A stretch of 13,290 bases of DNA from an uncultured Oscillospiraceae bacterium (GCA_934589675.1 CAKTOF010000027.1:1-13290); one strand, 5' to 3'; shown: positions 1 through 6,805, numbered from the stretch's first letter. The notes: generated from the letters alone by a model not told the origin. Numbers and translations are program-made.

Positions 1-1
1 G

Positions 2-289
2 AACAAGCGGGCGGATGCGGCCGAGCGCGGCGCGCAGTGGCTCGCGAATGCGGCGGAGCGCGCGGCGGCTGCGGAGATTCCGCGCGGCTTCGGCGCGGAG
101 CCCGGCGAGGAGACGGCGGCGCCGCGGCGGGTGCAGGCCGGCGGCGGGATGGGGTCATCCCGCCCTGCGGCATCCGACAAAATGACGCGCGAATCCTACG
201 AACTGCCGCATGAAACGACAAAAACAGATATGGCCGCCGTCTCGCGCTACTTTGAGCGCGACGCGCGGCGGTATGGGCAGGAGGGATGA
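2..289 (+). CDS. C-terminal end of a phage tail protein, probably the tape measure (partial)
   Basis: The frame is open from the first base of the window to TGA at 287-289, giving the last 95 residues of a protein that begins upstream. The visible part is hydrophilic and rich in Ala, Arg and Glu, with a Gly/Pro/Arg linker in the middle and the end MAAVSRYFERDARRYGQEG. I recognise no enzyme motif. The assignment rests on position: in PBSX-like contractile tail clusters the gene directly before the LysM protein is the tape measure (XkdO type), which sets tail length. The stop overlaps the ATG of the next gene (ATGA, 286-289), which implies translational coupling. It could instead be another tail or chaperone protein. 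The frame is firm; the function is inferred. Confidence 0.5.
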   Translation, partial: NKRADAAERGAQWLANAAERAAAAEIPRGFGAEPGEETAAPRRVQAGGGMGSSRPAASDKMTRESYELPHETTKTDMAAVSRYFERDARRYGQEG

Positions 290-879
290 ACATGCTGTCG
301 GCCATGCGCTATCGCGGCTTTGTCTGGCCGAACAATCCGCATACATATTCCATTGAGTTTACGCGCGAAACGGCGCTGCACAAGGCGCCGATGGGCGCGT
401 ACTCCATGCAGGATCTCGGCCGGTCGCGGCGCGTGATGCGCGGCGAGGGCGAGTTCTTCGGCCCGGGCGCGTACGACACGTTCCGCGCGCTCGCGCGGCA
501 GTTTTACCGGTCGGGACCGGGGCTGCTCGTCCATCCGGTGTGGCAGAGCGCGACAGCGTATTTCACGTCGCTCGCGCTCACGCAGGAGCCGCGCGAAGAC
601 TTCGTTGCCTACTCGTTTTCGTTCACCGAGGCGGGCACGGAGGAGAATTCCGCGGGCGGAATCGGGCTGAAAAGGCTGCGCACCTACGGCAGCCAATCCG
701 CCGGAACCCCAGTAAATACGGGCGTTTCCGGCGCACAGTACCACACGGTCGTGCGCGGCGACACGCTCTGGGGCATCGGGCAGAGGTATGGCAAAACGGT
801 CGCGGAGCTGGTGAAGCTCAACCCGTGGATCTCGAACCCGAACCTCATCTACGCAGGGCAGGAGGTGCGCGTGCAGTGA
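286..879 (+). CDS. LysM-domain phage tail protein, XkdP-like
   Basis: A 197-residue protein starting at ATG 286. The N-terminal two thirds (about 1-125) resemble the clostridial XkdP-like tail proteins, with the opening MLSAMRYRGFVWPNNP. Residues about 151-197 form a LysM domain: VVRGDTLWGIGQRYGKT, then a LNPWISNPNLIYAGQEVRV ending. LysM binds peptidoglycan. In contractile tails this protein sits near the hub and probably helps dock the tail tube or baseplate, or helps cross the wall. It follows the probable tape measure by a 4-base overlap and overlaps the hub gene in the same way (GTGA, 876-879). This order matches xkdO-xkdP-xkdQ of the defective phage PBSX of Bacillus subtilis. Family assignment is good; the exact role in the particle is inferred. 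Confidence 0.8.
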   Translation: MNMLSAMRYRGFVWPNNPHTYSIEFTRETALHKAPMGAYSMQDLGRSRRVMRGEGEFFGPGAYDTFRALARQFYRSGPGLLVHPVWQSATAYFTSLALTQEPREDFVAYSFSFTEAGTEENSAGGIGLKRLRTYGSQSAGTPVNTGVSGAQYHTVVRGDTLWGIGQRYGKTVAELVKLNPWISNPNLIYAGQEVRVQ

Positions 880-1814
880 CGGGGAAGATCACATCGCCGG
901 ACGGAAAGGCGTGGACGCTGCCGCAGCTGCTGTCCTACCGCGTCGAGTGGTCGGACGGGCGCGCGTGCGACGCCATCGAGCTGGAATTTCCCGCGGCGGC
1001 GGACGACGCGGCGGAGCTTTCGACCGTGACGCGCGTGTGGGCATACGAGGCAGAGCGCACGGTGTTCTGCGGCGTTGTGGACGAGGTGACCGTGACGCTT
1101 GACGGCCGCGGCCGGACGGCCGTTCTTACCGGCCGCGGGCTTGGCGCGCGGCTGCGCGACAATCAGGTGCGCGCGAACACCTATCAGAGGGCGACAATAC
1201 GCGACATTCTGGCGCTTTATGCGACGCCGTATGGTATTTTTCGCACAAATGGGACGATCAAAAACGCCGTTTCGTCGTTTGCGGTCGACTCCGGCGACAC
1301 GGCGTGGCAGGCGCTCGCCGGCTTCTGCCGCCATGCGGCCGGGCGCACGCCGTATTTTTCGCCGGACGGGACGCTGATGCTCGGTGCGCCGGAGACGCGG
1401 CCGAGCCTGCGCCTGACGGACGAGGGCGCGATCTCGGCCGAAGCGCGCACCTGCTGGTACGGCGTCATCTCCGAGCAGGTGAGCGTCGACCGCTCGAGCG
1501 GGCGGCAGACGGCCGAGCAGAACGCGGAATTTCTGAAGGCGGGCGGCTTCGCCCGCCGCGTGACGGCGCGGGGCGGGGAGAGCGTCCACGCATCGGAAAA
1601 AACGGCCGCGCAGCGCGTGGCCGAGGCGGCGGAGGGCTGGAAAACGCTGACCGTCACGCTGCCGGGAAATTTTCTGGCCGAGGTGGGGCAGCTGGCGGAC
1701 GTGGAGCTTCAAAACCTCGGCGTTTCGGGCTGTTATCGCGTGACGGACGTGACAAGCAGGCTCGACTCCGGCGGCGCGCGCTGCACGATCGGACTGAGAA
1801 AGGAGAATGCGTGA
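876..1814 (+). CDS. Contractile tail baseplate hub protein, XkdQ / late control D-like
   Basis: The open frame runs further upstream, inside the LysM gene. The start that fits is GTG at 876, ten bases after AGGAGG (860-865) and overlapping the previous stop as GTGA. This gives 312 residues beginning VTGKITSPDGKAWTL. The protein has the features of the gpD/gp27-type hub: an N-terminal beta-rich part (about 1-90, with FCGVVDEVTVTLDGRGR near residue 65), a section like GRGLGARLRDNQV followed by a DILALYATPYGI region, and a C-terminal beta domain ending VTSRLDSGGARCTIGLRKE. In contractile tails the hub joins tube, spike and wedges. Its place between the LysM protein and the small spike supports this. 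An internal alternative start cannot be fully excluded. Confidence 0.75.
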   Translation: MTGKITSPDGKAWTLPQLLSYRVEWSDGRACDAIELEFPAAADDAAELSTVTRVWAYEAERTVFCGVVDEVTVTLDGRGRTAVLTGRGLGARLRDNQVRANTYQRATIRDILALYATPYGIFRTNGTIKNAVSSFAVDSGDTAWQALAGFCRHAAGRTPYFSPDGTLMLGAPETRPSLRLTDEGAISAEARTCWYGVISEQVSVDRSSGRQTAEQNAEFLKAGGFARRVTARGGESVHASEKTAAQRVAEAAEGWKTLTVTLPGNFLAEVGQLADVELQNLGVSGCYRVTDVTSRLDSGGARCTIGLRKENA

Positions 1815-2194
1815 TGTGGTTATCGAGACAGGCGGCCGCACGGGCGCGGGAGGAGCACCCGGCCGACGTGGGCGTCGTGTCCATCGGCGCAGCGGCGCCC
1901 GCGGTCGTCACGGACGGCGAGGTGCGCGACCTTGCGCTGTTTGCGCCGGGCGGCTATGCGTGGCGGCCGGCGGCCGGCGAGCAGGTGCTCGTGCTCAAGG
2001 CGGGCGCGACGGGCGCCGTCGCGGGCGCGCGGGTGAAGGGCGCGGGGCTGGCCGCGGGCGAGGTGCTCATCTTCTCGCCCGGCGGGGCGTCCATCCGCCT
2101 CGGCGCGGACGGCTCGCTCGAGCTTGTGGGCAAGGTGAAGATCAACGGCGTGCCGTGGATGGGAGGGCTTGGCGGTGGAACTGAAGCTGAGTAA
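1814..2194 (+). CDS. Small baseplate spike protein, gpV-like (position of XkdR)
   Basis: A 126-residue protein starting at ATG 1814, which shares one base with the hub stop (TGATG) and lies eight bases after AAAGGAG (1799-1805). GTG at 1811 is also in frame. The N-terminal half has an OB-fold-like pattern (ADVGVVSIGAAAPAVVTDGE, then a GEQVLVLKAG stretch). The C-terminal part reads LIFSPGGASIRLGADGSLEL and then VGKVKINGVPW, the short beta-helical pattern of gpV/gp5-type spikes. Such proteins form the trimeric point that first pierces the cell envelope. It is followed directly by gp25/W-, J- and I-like genes, the same order as V-W-J-I in phage P2. In PBSX this position holds XkdR (DUF2577), and the two descriptions may be the same family. 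No metal-binding HxH tip is visible. Confidence 0.65.
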   Translation: MWLSRQAAARAREEHPADVGVVSIGAAAPAVVTDGEVRDLALFAPGGYAWRPAAGEQVLVLKAGATGAVAGARVKGAGLAAGEVLIFSPGGASIRLGADGSLELVGKVKINGVPWMGGLGGGTEAE

Positions 2195-2519
2195 CGGCGA
2201 CTATGTGCCCGACGGCGCGGGCGGCTTTGTGCGCTGCGCGGGCGCCGAGGGCGTTTTGCAGCGGGCGCTGTTCCTGCTCACATGCCGGCGCGGGGCGTTT
2301 GCGCTGCTGCCGGACGTCGGCAGCCGGCTTTACACGCTCGCGGGCGAGAAGAAGTCCGCGCGCGCCGCGCTCGCGCGGCAGTACTGCGCCGAGGCGCTCA
2401 GCTCGCTTCCTGTGACGGTCGCGGACGTGACGGTCACGGACGGCGAAGGCGGCGTCTGCCGGATTGCGGTGACGCTCAATGATCAGGAATCGACATACGA
2501 GCTGGAGGTGGATGTATGA
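2175..2519 (+). CDS. Baseplate wedge subunit, gp25/W-like (XkdS, DUF2634-like)
   Basis: I chose GTG 2175, seven bases after GGGAGGG (2161-2167). The TTG at 2169 is only one base from that site and the frame is otherwise the same. This gives 114 residues. The opening LKLSNGDYVPDGAGGFVRC and the block RRGAFALLPDVGSRLYTLAG are typical of the gp25/W/DUF2634 group, where a conserved run of GSRL-type residues packs into the wedge. A basic stretch, ARAALARQYCAEAL, follows, and then a beta-rich end. Wedge proteins of this family hold the baseplate J protein to the inner baseplate and are found in phages, tailocins and type VI systems. The gene overlaps the end of the spike gene by 20 bases and the next gene by four (ATGA), so it is translated as part of the tail operon. 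Confidence 0.7.
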   Translation: MELKLSNGDYVPDGAGGFVRCAGAEGVLQRALFLLTCRRGAFALLPDVGSRLYTLAGEKKSARAALARQYCAEALSSLPVTVADVTVTDGEGGVCRIAVTLNDQESTYELEVDV

Positions 2520-3571
2520 GATCGGCGGAGGAAATTTATCAGGAGATGCTCGCCGTTTTTACGGAGAAAACGGGCTTTTCCATGGACGGCGCGGGCGACG
2601 TGGCCGTGCGGCTGTACGCCGCGGCGGCGCAGATCGAAAGCCTGTACCTCTACAGCGACTGGGCGCTCGCGCAGAGCTTCCCGCAGACGGCGCAGGGCGA
2701 ATATCTCGACCTGCACGGCGCGATGCGCGGCGTGGCGCGCAAGGCGGCGGAGAAGGCGACGGGCACAGTGCGCTTTTCGGTGAACGAGGCGCGCGCGGAC
2801 GCGGTGGACATCCCGGCGGGCACGGTGCTCATGACGACGGGGCTGACGCGCTTTGTGACGAAGGCCGGCGCGGCCATCGCGGCCGGGAGCCTTTCTGCCG
2901 ACGTCCCGGCCGAGGCCGAGCGCGCGGGCGCGTCGGGCAACGCGGCGGCCGGGACGGTGACGCTCATGGCGGCCATCCCGCCGGGCGTGTCGGCCTGCAC
3001 GAACCCGGAAGCGTTTACGGGCGGCGCGGACGCCGAGACGGACGAGGATTACCGCGCGCGGGTGCTGGCGAGCTTTTCGTATCTGCCGAACGGCGCGAAC
3101 AGCGCCTTTTATGAGACGCGCGCGCTCTCGCACGCGGGCGTCGCGGCCGCGGCCGTCACGCCGCGCGTCGGCGGCATCGGGACGGTCGGCGTGACGATCG
3201 CGTCGAATTCCGGCGTGCCGGACGCGGCGCTGCTCGAGGAAGTCCGCGCGGACCTTGCCGCGGCGCGCGAGATCGCCGTCGACGTGACGGTCAGCGCGCC
3301 GTCGACGGTCACCGTGGCGCTGCGCGCGACGTTAAAGCCCGCCGCGGGCGTGAGCTTTGAGGCGGCGAAGGCGGCGGCCGAGGCGGCCGTGCGCGGCTAT
3401 TTCACGGGCGCGCGGCTGGGAAAGCCCGTCTATCGCGCCGTGCTCGGCGAGCTCATTTACGGCACGGGACTTGTCGAAAATTATACGATCAAAGCGCCGG
3501 CTGCGGACGTGAAGCTGGCCAGGACGCAGCTGCCGGTGCTCGGCACGCTGACGCTGACGGAGGCGACGTAA
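2516..3571 (+). CDS. Baseplate J / gp47-like protein (XkdT)
   Basis: A 351-residue protein from ATG 2516, seven bases after GGAGG (2504-2508) and overlapping the previous stop. It begins with an EEIYQEMLAVFTEKTGF segment, then QGEYLDLHGAMRGVARKAAE, which is a hallmark of baseplate J proteins (a YLDLHG-type motif followed by the Ala-rich region that leads to a VRFSV strand). The middle (about 90-260) has GTVLMTTGLTRFVTKAGAAI and TGGADAETDEDYRARVL, both characteristic of the family. The C-terminal third is alternating helix and strand. The protein forms the triangular scaffold of the contractile baseplate and undergoes the change that triggers sheath contraction. Length fits the usual 350-390. 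It is followed directly by the gpI-like gene. Confidence 0.88.
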   Translation: MRSAEEIYQEMLAVFTEKTGFSMDGAGDVAVRLYAAAAQIESLYLYSDWALAQSFPQTAQGEYLDLHGAMRGVARKAAEKATGTVRFSVNEARADAVDIPAGTVLMTTGLTRFVTKAGAAIAAGSLSADVPAEAERAGASGNAAAGTVTLMAAIPPGVSACTNPEAFTGGADAETDEDYRARVLASFSYLPNGANSAFYETRALSHAGVAAAAVTPRVGGIGTVGVTIASNSGVPDAALLEEVRADLAAAREIAVDVTVSAPSTVTVALRATLKPAAGVSFEAAKAAAEAAVRGYFTGARLGKPVYRAVLGELIYGTGLVENYTIKAPAADVKLARTQLPVLGTLTLTEAT

Positions 3572-4132
3572 ATGGGCTATGCGGACTATCTTCGCGGCCT
3601 GCTGCGGCCGCTTGGCGTGTATGAGCTGAGCGCGGGCAGCTTCTCCGGCGGCGCGGCCGAGGCGCTCGGCGCGGCGCTGGATCAGGCGTGGGAAGCGATG
3701 CAGAAAAGCCAGCGCGAGACGCTCGTCCCCACGGCCGAGGGCGACGGGCTGGCCGGCTACGAGCGGCTGTTCGGCATCCTGCCGGAGAGCCGGGACATCG
3801 CGGGGCGGCGCGCGGCCGTCGCGGCGTTGCTCGCCGTCGGCGGGGAGAGCTTTTCGGCCGCGGCGCTCTCAAGAAGCCTCGCCGCCTGCGGCGTGGAGGC
3901 GGCCGTCAAAGAGACGGACGCGGCCGGCACCGTCGTTGTCTCCTTCCCCGGATGCATGGGCAAGCCCGACGGGTTTGCGCGCATGGCGGAGATCATCGAG
4001 CGGCTGCTGCCGTGCCACCTTGCGGTGGAATACTATTTTCAGTACACGCTCTGGCGCGCCCTCGCGGCGCTCACGTGGGGTCAGGCGGGGCAGATGACGT
4101 GGGGCGAGCTGATGGTATACACCGGAGACTGA
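3572..4132 (+). CDS. Tail protein gpI / XkdU-like (DUF2313)
   Basis: A 186-residue protein starting at ATG 3572, immediately after the TAA of the baseplate J gene and eight bases after GGAGG (3559-3563). The N-terminus YADYLRGLLRPLGVYELSAG, the LVPTAEGDGLAGYERLFGI block, and the C-terminal Trp-rich repeat (WRALAALTWGQ then MTWGELMVYTGD) are typical of the YmfQ/XkdU group (DUF2313), the partner of gpI of phage P2. These proteins sit at the edge of the baseplate and connect to the tail fibre. This is the last tail gene in the window. In related clusters it is followed by a fibre gene and its chaperone. Here the next 300 bases hold only a hairpin repeat and a terminator. Confidence 0.85.
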   Translation: MGYADYLRGLLRPLGVYELSAGSFSGGAAEALGAALDQAWEAMQKSQRETLVPTAEGDGLAGYERLFGILPESRDIAGRRAAVAALLAVGGESFSAAALSRSLAACGVEAAVKETDAAGTVVVSFPGCMGKPDGFARMAEIIERLLPCHLAVEYYFQYTLWRALAALTWGQAGQMTWGELMVYTGD

Positions 4133-4175
4133 GCCCGCGGGCGCAGGTGCAAGGGGCGGGGCGCGGCGCGCGCTT

Positions 4176-4328
4176 AAAAAATGCCGTCATCCTGAGCGGA
4201 GCGTAAGCGGAGTCGAAGGATCTTGCCGCGTACGGAGAAGTCGCGGGTTTTGCCAGCGCTGGAACAGGACGAGAGACTACCGCAATCGGTAAGACCCTTC
4301 GGCTTCGCTCAGGGTGACAGTTTTTTTT
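4176..4328. repeat. Hairpin repeat flanked by A-run and T-run, likely bidirectional terminator
   Basis: Two inverted arms enclose about 60 bases. The left arm includes GTCATCCTGAGCG (4186-4198) and ends in GAAGGATCTT. The right arm starts AAGACCCTTCGGCTTCGC and ends CGCTCAGGGTGAC (4307-4319). The arms match except for one transition near the end and one indel. A run of six A (4176-4181) lies before the left arm and eight T (4321-4328) follow the right arm, so it can stop transcription from both sides, including the tail operon. The minus-strand translation of the arms gives the CHPERSRR and SAPLRMT-like strings often seen as spurious small proteins in bacterial genomes. It is a dispersed intergenic repeat, not a gene. 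Confidence 0.7.
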
Positions 4329-4397
4329 ATGGCGCCGCAATCGGAGCGGTGCGTGGGCGCGGCTTTGAGGGCGCGGTGCGCAATCGATGCGGGGACG

Positions 4398-4422
4398 AAA
4401 AAAGCCCCGCGGGTGGGCGGGG
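4398..4422 (-). terminator. Rho-independent terminator of the kinase gene
   Basis: Read on the minus strand, CCCCGC (4417-4422) pairs with GCGGGG (4405-4410) across a six-base loop, followed by C and six T (4398-4403 are A on the plus strand). It lies 15 bases beyond the kinase stop codon and fits as its terminator. Confidence 0.85.
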
Positions 4423-4437
4423 TAGATGTGGTGTATA

Positions 4438-4995
4438 TTATAATGTATCAAGCACAAGATCTGCGCACTGCTCGACGGCGCAGGCGGAAAAATACGCGTC
4501 CTCGAGCGGGATCCACTTTGCGGGGTAATCCGGGAAATTGCCGCCCTCGCGCGCGCGCAGGCGCGATAGCCGCACGGAAAGCGGCGCGGTCAGCACGACG
4601 CGCAGGTCGTAAAATCCGCGCAGCGCCGGGTGCAGGCAGTACGCGCCCTCGATGATCGTCAGGCGCGCCGGCGTAAGCGGGCGTATCTCGGCGAACGACT
4701 GCGTGCGGCAGCTCCACGGGCGGTAGCGCACCGGCCTTCCCTCGCGAAGCGGCCGCAGCACCTCCTCCAAAAAGCGCTCGTGGTCGACATTTTCACCGGG
4801 CTTTTCCAGCCGCTCCGGCGTGCGCTGGGACGGGCGGAGAAAAAAGTCGTCCATGTGGCAGACGGCGCAGCCGTATTTTGCCGCCAGCGCGCCGGCCAGC
4901 GTCGTTTTCCCCGTGGCGCACTTTCCGTCGAGCGCGACGAGCACGCGCGGCGCGCCGGACGCGATGAGCGCGCCGATGCGGCGCTCCAGCTCCAT
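4438..4995 (-). CDS. Uridine kinase-like P-loop kinase
   Basis: A 185-residue protein from ATG at 4995-4993, eight bases after AAGGAGG on the minus strand. Residues 20-31 read VALDGKCATGKT, a Walker A loop. Residues 47-53 (HMDDFFL) and 66-74 (PGENVDHER) are the substrate-side motifs of clostridial proteins annotated as uridine kinase. EGAY (116-119) follows a hydrophobic strand (LTIIEGAY) as in Walker B. RLRAREG near 145-151 fits the lid arginines. It is expected to phosphorylate a nucleoside or a similar small substrate in the cytoplasm. It is shorter than classical Udk (about 205-210) and the substrate is not certain. It is a single-gene unit with its own promoter (5019-5047) and terminator, divergent from serA. 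Confidence 0.78.
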   Translation of the reverse strand: MELERRIGALIASGAPRVLVALDGKCATGKTTLAGALAAKYGCAVCHMDDFFLRPSQRTPERLEKPGENVDHERFLEEVLRPLREGRPVRYRPWSCRTQSFAEIRPLTPARLTIIEGAYCLHPALRGFYDLRVVLTAPLSVRLSRLRAREGGNFPDYPAKWIPLEDAYFSACAVEQCADLVLDTL

Positions 4996-5018
4996 CAGGC
5001 AGCCCTCCTTTTTGGTAC

Positions 5019-5047
5019 ATTATACCGAAAACGCGCGCGCGATTCAA
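5019..5047 (-). promoter_or_regulatory. Sigma-A promoter of the uridine-kinase-like gene
   Basis: On the minus strand there is TTGAAT (5047-5042) and a perfect TATAAT (5024-5019), separated by 17 bases. The -10 box ends 23 bases before the start codon, with the ribosome site between, so the leader is very short (about 15-17 bases). Confidence 0.85.
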
Positions 5048-5069
5048 CCGGATTTCGCGCGTGCGGCGG

Positions 5070-5099
5070 TTGACAAGTGTTTCCTGTTCACAGTATAAT
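5070..5099 (+). promoter_or_regulatory. Sigma-A promoter of serA
   Basis: A perfect TTGACA (5070-5075) and a perfect TATAAT (5094-5099) are separated by 18 bases. Transcription would start near 5106, about 35 bases before the GTG start. The -35 boxes of this promoter and the divergent one are 22 bases apart. No riboswitch or T-box fits in so short a leader. Confidence 0.88.
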
Positions 5100-5125
5100 G
5101 AATTACTGCAAAAAAGCAAATGATT

Positions 5126-5132
5126 AAGGAGG
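5126..5132 (+). promoter_or_regulatory. Ribosome binding site that fixes the serA start
   Basis: AAGGAGG at 5126-5132 lies eight bases before GTG 5141. The upstream in-frame ATG at 5120 precedes this site and has no ribosome site of its own, so GTG 5141 is the start. Confidence 0.85.
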
Positions 5133-5140
5133 CTTCCATC

Positions 5141-6304
5141 GTGTACACCATCAAAACGCTCAACAAGATCTCGCCGCTCGGCCTTGAAACGCTCTCATCC
5201 CGGGGCTTTTGTCTGGACGATTCCGCGAGCGCGCCGGAGGGCATTTTAGTCCGCTCCGCCGCGATGCACGACATGGAGCTTCCGGCGTCGCTGCTGGCCG
5301 TCGCGCGCGCGGGCGCGGGCGTGAACAACATCCCGCTCGACCGCTGCGCCGAAGCCGGCATCGTCGTGTTCAACACGCCCGGCGCGAACGCCAACGCCGT
5401 CAAGGAGCTCGTCATCGGCGCGATGATCATGGCCTCGCGCGACGTCATGGGCGGCTCGCTCTGGGTCCGCGAGCAGGTGCGCGCGGGCGTGGACATCACC
5501 TCCGTCGTCGAAAAGGGCAAATCCGCCTTCGCCGGCCCCGAGATCACGGGCAAGACGCTCGGCGTCATCGGCCTCGGCGCCATCGGCGTGCTCGTGGCCA
5601 ACGTCGCCGTTGCCATGGGCATGGAGGTCGTGGGCTATGACCCGTATCTGTCCGTCGGCACGGCGCTGCGCTTAGAGCGCGGCGTGCGCGTCGTCTCCAC
5701 GCCGGGCGAGCTGGCCGCGCAGTGCGACTATCTGACCATCCATGTCCCGTACAACGAAGAGACGAAGCACACGGTGGGCGCAGAGCTCATCTCCAAAATG
5801 AAGGATGGCGTGCGCGTCATCAACCTCGCCCGCGGCGAGCTGGTCGACGACGACGCGATGCTTGCGGCGCTGGAAAGTGGCAAGGTCGCCTGCTACGTCA
5901 CGGACTTTCCGAATAACAAGATCTCGCTTGCCAAGAACGTCCTGCCGCTGCCGCACCTCGGCGCGAGCACGCCGGAGTCGGAGGACAACTGCGCCGTCAT
6001 GGCGGCAGACGAGCTGGCCGACTACCTTGAAAACGGCAACATCCGCAACTCCGTCAATATGCCCGCCTGCGAAATGGCGCGCAGCGGCGCGGTGCGCCTG
6101 TGCATCCTGCACCGCAACGTGCCGAATATGCTCTCGAAGTTCCTCTCGGAGCTGGCCAGCGACGGCGCGAACGTTGAGAACATGGTCAACAAGTCCCGCG
6201 GCGCCTACGCCTACACCATGATCGACTTCGCAGCCGACGTCCCCGCCCGCGCGCTCGAGACCGTCCGCGCCATGCCCGACGTGCTGCGCCTGCGCGTCAT
6301 CTGA
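5141..6304 (+). CDS. serA: D-3-phosphoglycerate dehydrogenase, clostridial short form with ACT domain
   Basis: A 387-residue protein from GTG 5141 (YTIKTLNKISPLGLETL). It oxidises 3-phosphoglycerate to 3-phosphohydroxypyruvate with NAD, the first step of serine synthesis, in the cytosol. The substrate domain contains ARAGAGVNNIPLDRCAEAGI and FNTPGANANAVKELV. The Rossmann loop is GLGAIG (144-149), followed by YDPYLSV, which has Asp at the NAD-specific position. The active-site Arg lies in NLARGELVDD (Arg 231) and the His in LPHLGASTPE (His 272). Where many relatives have a DVFxxEP motif carrying the catalytic Glu, this protein has YVTDFPNNK, as in other clostridial members I know. Residues about 315-387 are an ACT-type domain that ends VLRLRVI, probably for serine binding. 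It stands alone, without serC beside it, and ends at a strong terminator. Confidence 0.92.
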   Translation: MYTIKTLNKISPLGLETLSSRGFCLDDSASAPEGILVRSAAMHDMELPASLLAVARAGAGVNNIPLDRCAEAGIVVFNTPGANANAVKELVIGAMIMASRDVMGGSLWVREQVRAGVDITSVVEKGKSAFAGPEITGKTLGVIGLGAIGVLVANVAVAMGMEVVGYDPYLSVGTALRLERGVRVVSTPGELAAQCDYLTIHVPYNEETKHTVGAELISKMKDGVRVINLARGELVDDDAMLAALESGKVACYVTDFPNNKISLAKNVLPLPHLGASTPESEDNCAVMAADELADYLENGNIRNSVNMPACEMARSGAVRLCILHRNVPNMLSKFLSELASDGANVENMVNKSRGAYAYTMIDFAADVPARALETVRAMPDVLRLRVI

Positions 6305-6318
6305 GCCTGAAAAGCTGA

Positions 6319-6350
6319 CCCCGCCGCTTCAAATGAGCGGCGGGGTTTTT
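6319..6350 (+). terminator. Rho-independent terminator of serA
   Basis: CCCCGCCGCT (6319-6328) pairs perfectly with AGCGGCGGGG (6336-6345) across a seven-base loop, followed by five T (6346-6350). It begins 15 bases after the serA stop. Confidence 0.93.
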
Positions 6351-6388
6351 GCGTGGTGCGCGGCGAAAACAATGCGCCGCGCCCAATG

Positions 6389-6587
6389 CCTCCCCTGTGT
6401 AGGCCGTAGCCCCCTATCCTTATTCCCGCCCCGTGGGCGGTTTTAATGAGGAAGGGGAGGTGGCTCGCCGAAGGCGAGACGGAGGGGTTGGCGGGACGAG
6501 GCGTCGAATTTTCGAGCGCACTGCGTGGTCTTTGGCTCCAACCCCTCAGTCGGCTGACGCCGACAGCTCCCCTTGCACAGGGGAGCT
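6389..6587 (+). repeat. Palindromic intergenic repeat, copy A (interrupted)
   Basis: First of five copies in this window. The end hairpin CCTCCCCT...AGGGGAGG is split by about 50 extra bases (6402-6451). The remaining parts are a small hairpin GCTCGCCGAAGGCGAG, a long-range stem GAGGGGTTGG / CCAACCCCTC, a second small hairpin (CGGCTGACGCCG) and the right-end hairpin AGCTCCCC...GGGGAGCT (6565-6587). The central part differs from copies B, D and E. The copy lies in the 500-base stretch between convergent genes, which otherwise holds only copy B. I see no gene in that stretch. Confidence 0.85.
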
Positions 6588-6643
6588 ATTCGGAGGGCGC
6601 GTCCCGTAATAGGCGCACTGAAAACGACGCGGCGCGCCCAATA

Positions 6644-6805
6644 CCTCCCCTGTGTAAGGGGAGGTGGCACGCCGTCAGGCGTGACGGAGGGATTGTAGGC
6701 TGAAGGGCTTGCGGAAGGGTTTGTTCTGACGTTGGCCTTGTGCTTCGACCTAGCTTACAATCCCCCAGTCGGCTCCGCCGACAGCCCCCTTTACACAAGG
6801 GGGCC
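6644..6805 (+). repeat. Palindromic intergenic repeat, copy B
   Basis: Left hairpin CCTCCCCTGTGTAAGGGGAG, small hairpin ACGCCGTCAGGCGT, long-range stem GAGGGATTGTA / TACAATCCCCC, small hairpin GTCGGCTCCGCCGAC, and right hairpin GCCCCCTT...AAGGGGGC. Its centre closely resembles that of copy E. The downstream bases GGCGCGTGCCGGAAT and a GCAGACGCG string recur after copies C and E, so the repeated unit is longer than the core. Confidence 0.9.

Noticed and set aside
849..1841. Long minus-strand open frames opposite the tail genes, and similar ones opposite mnmE and gerA
   Set aside because: They are Arg-rich shadow frames caused by high GC content. The plus-strand frames in the tail cluster have family motifs, ribosome sites and coupled starts.
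4133..4437. Phage attachment site or tRNA gene at the end of the tail cluster
   Set aside because: I found no tRNA cloverleaf and no obvious direct repeat that could be an att core. The other end of the element is outside the window.
4071..4457. A 128-residue open frame on the minus strand
   Set aside because: It runs through the hairpin repeat and the kinase terminator, has no ribosome site, and its sequence is the CHPERSRR-type artefact.
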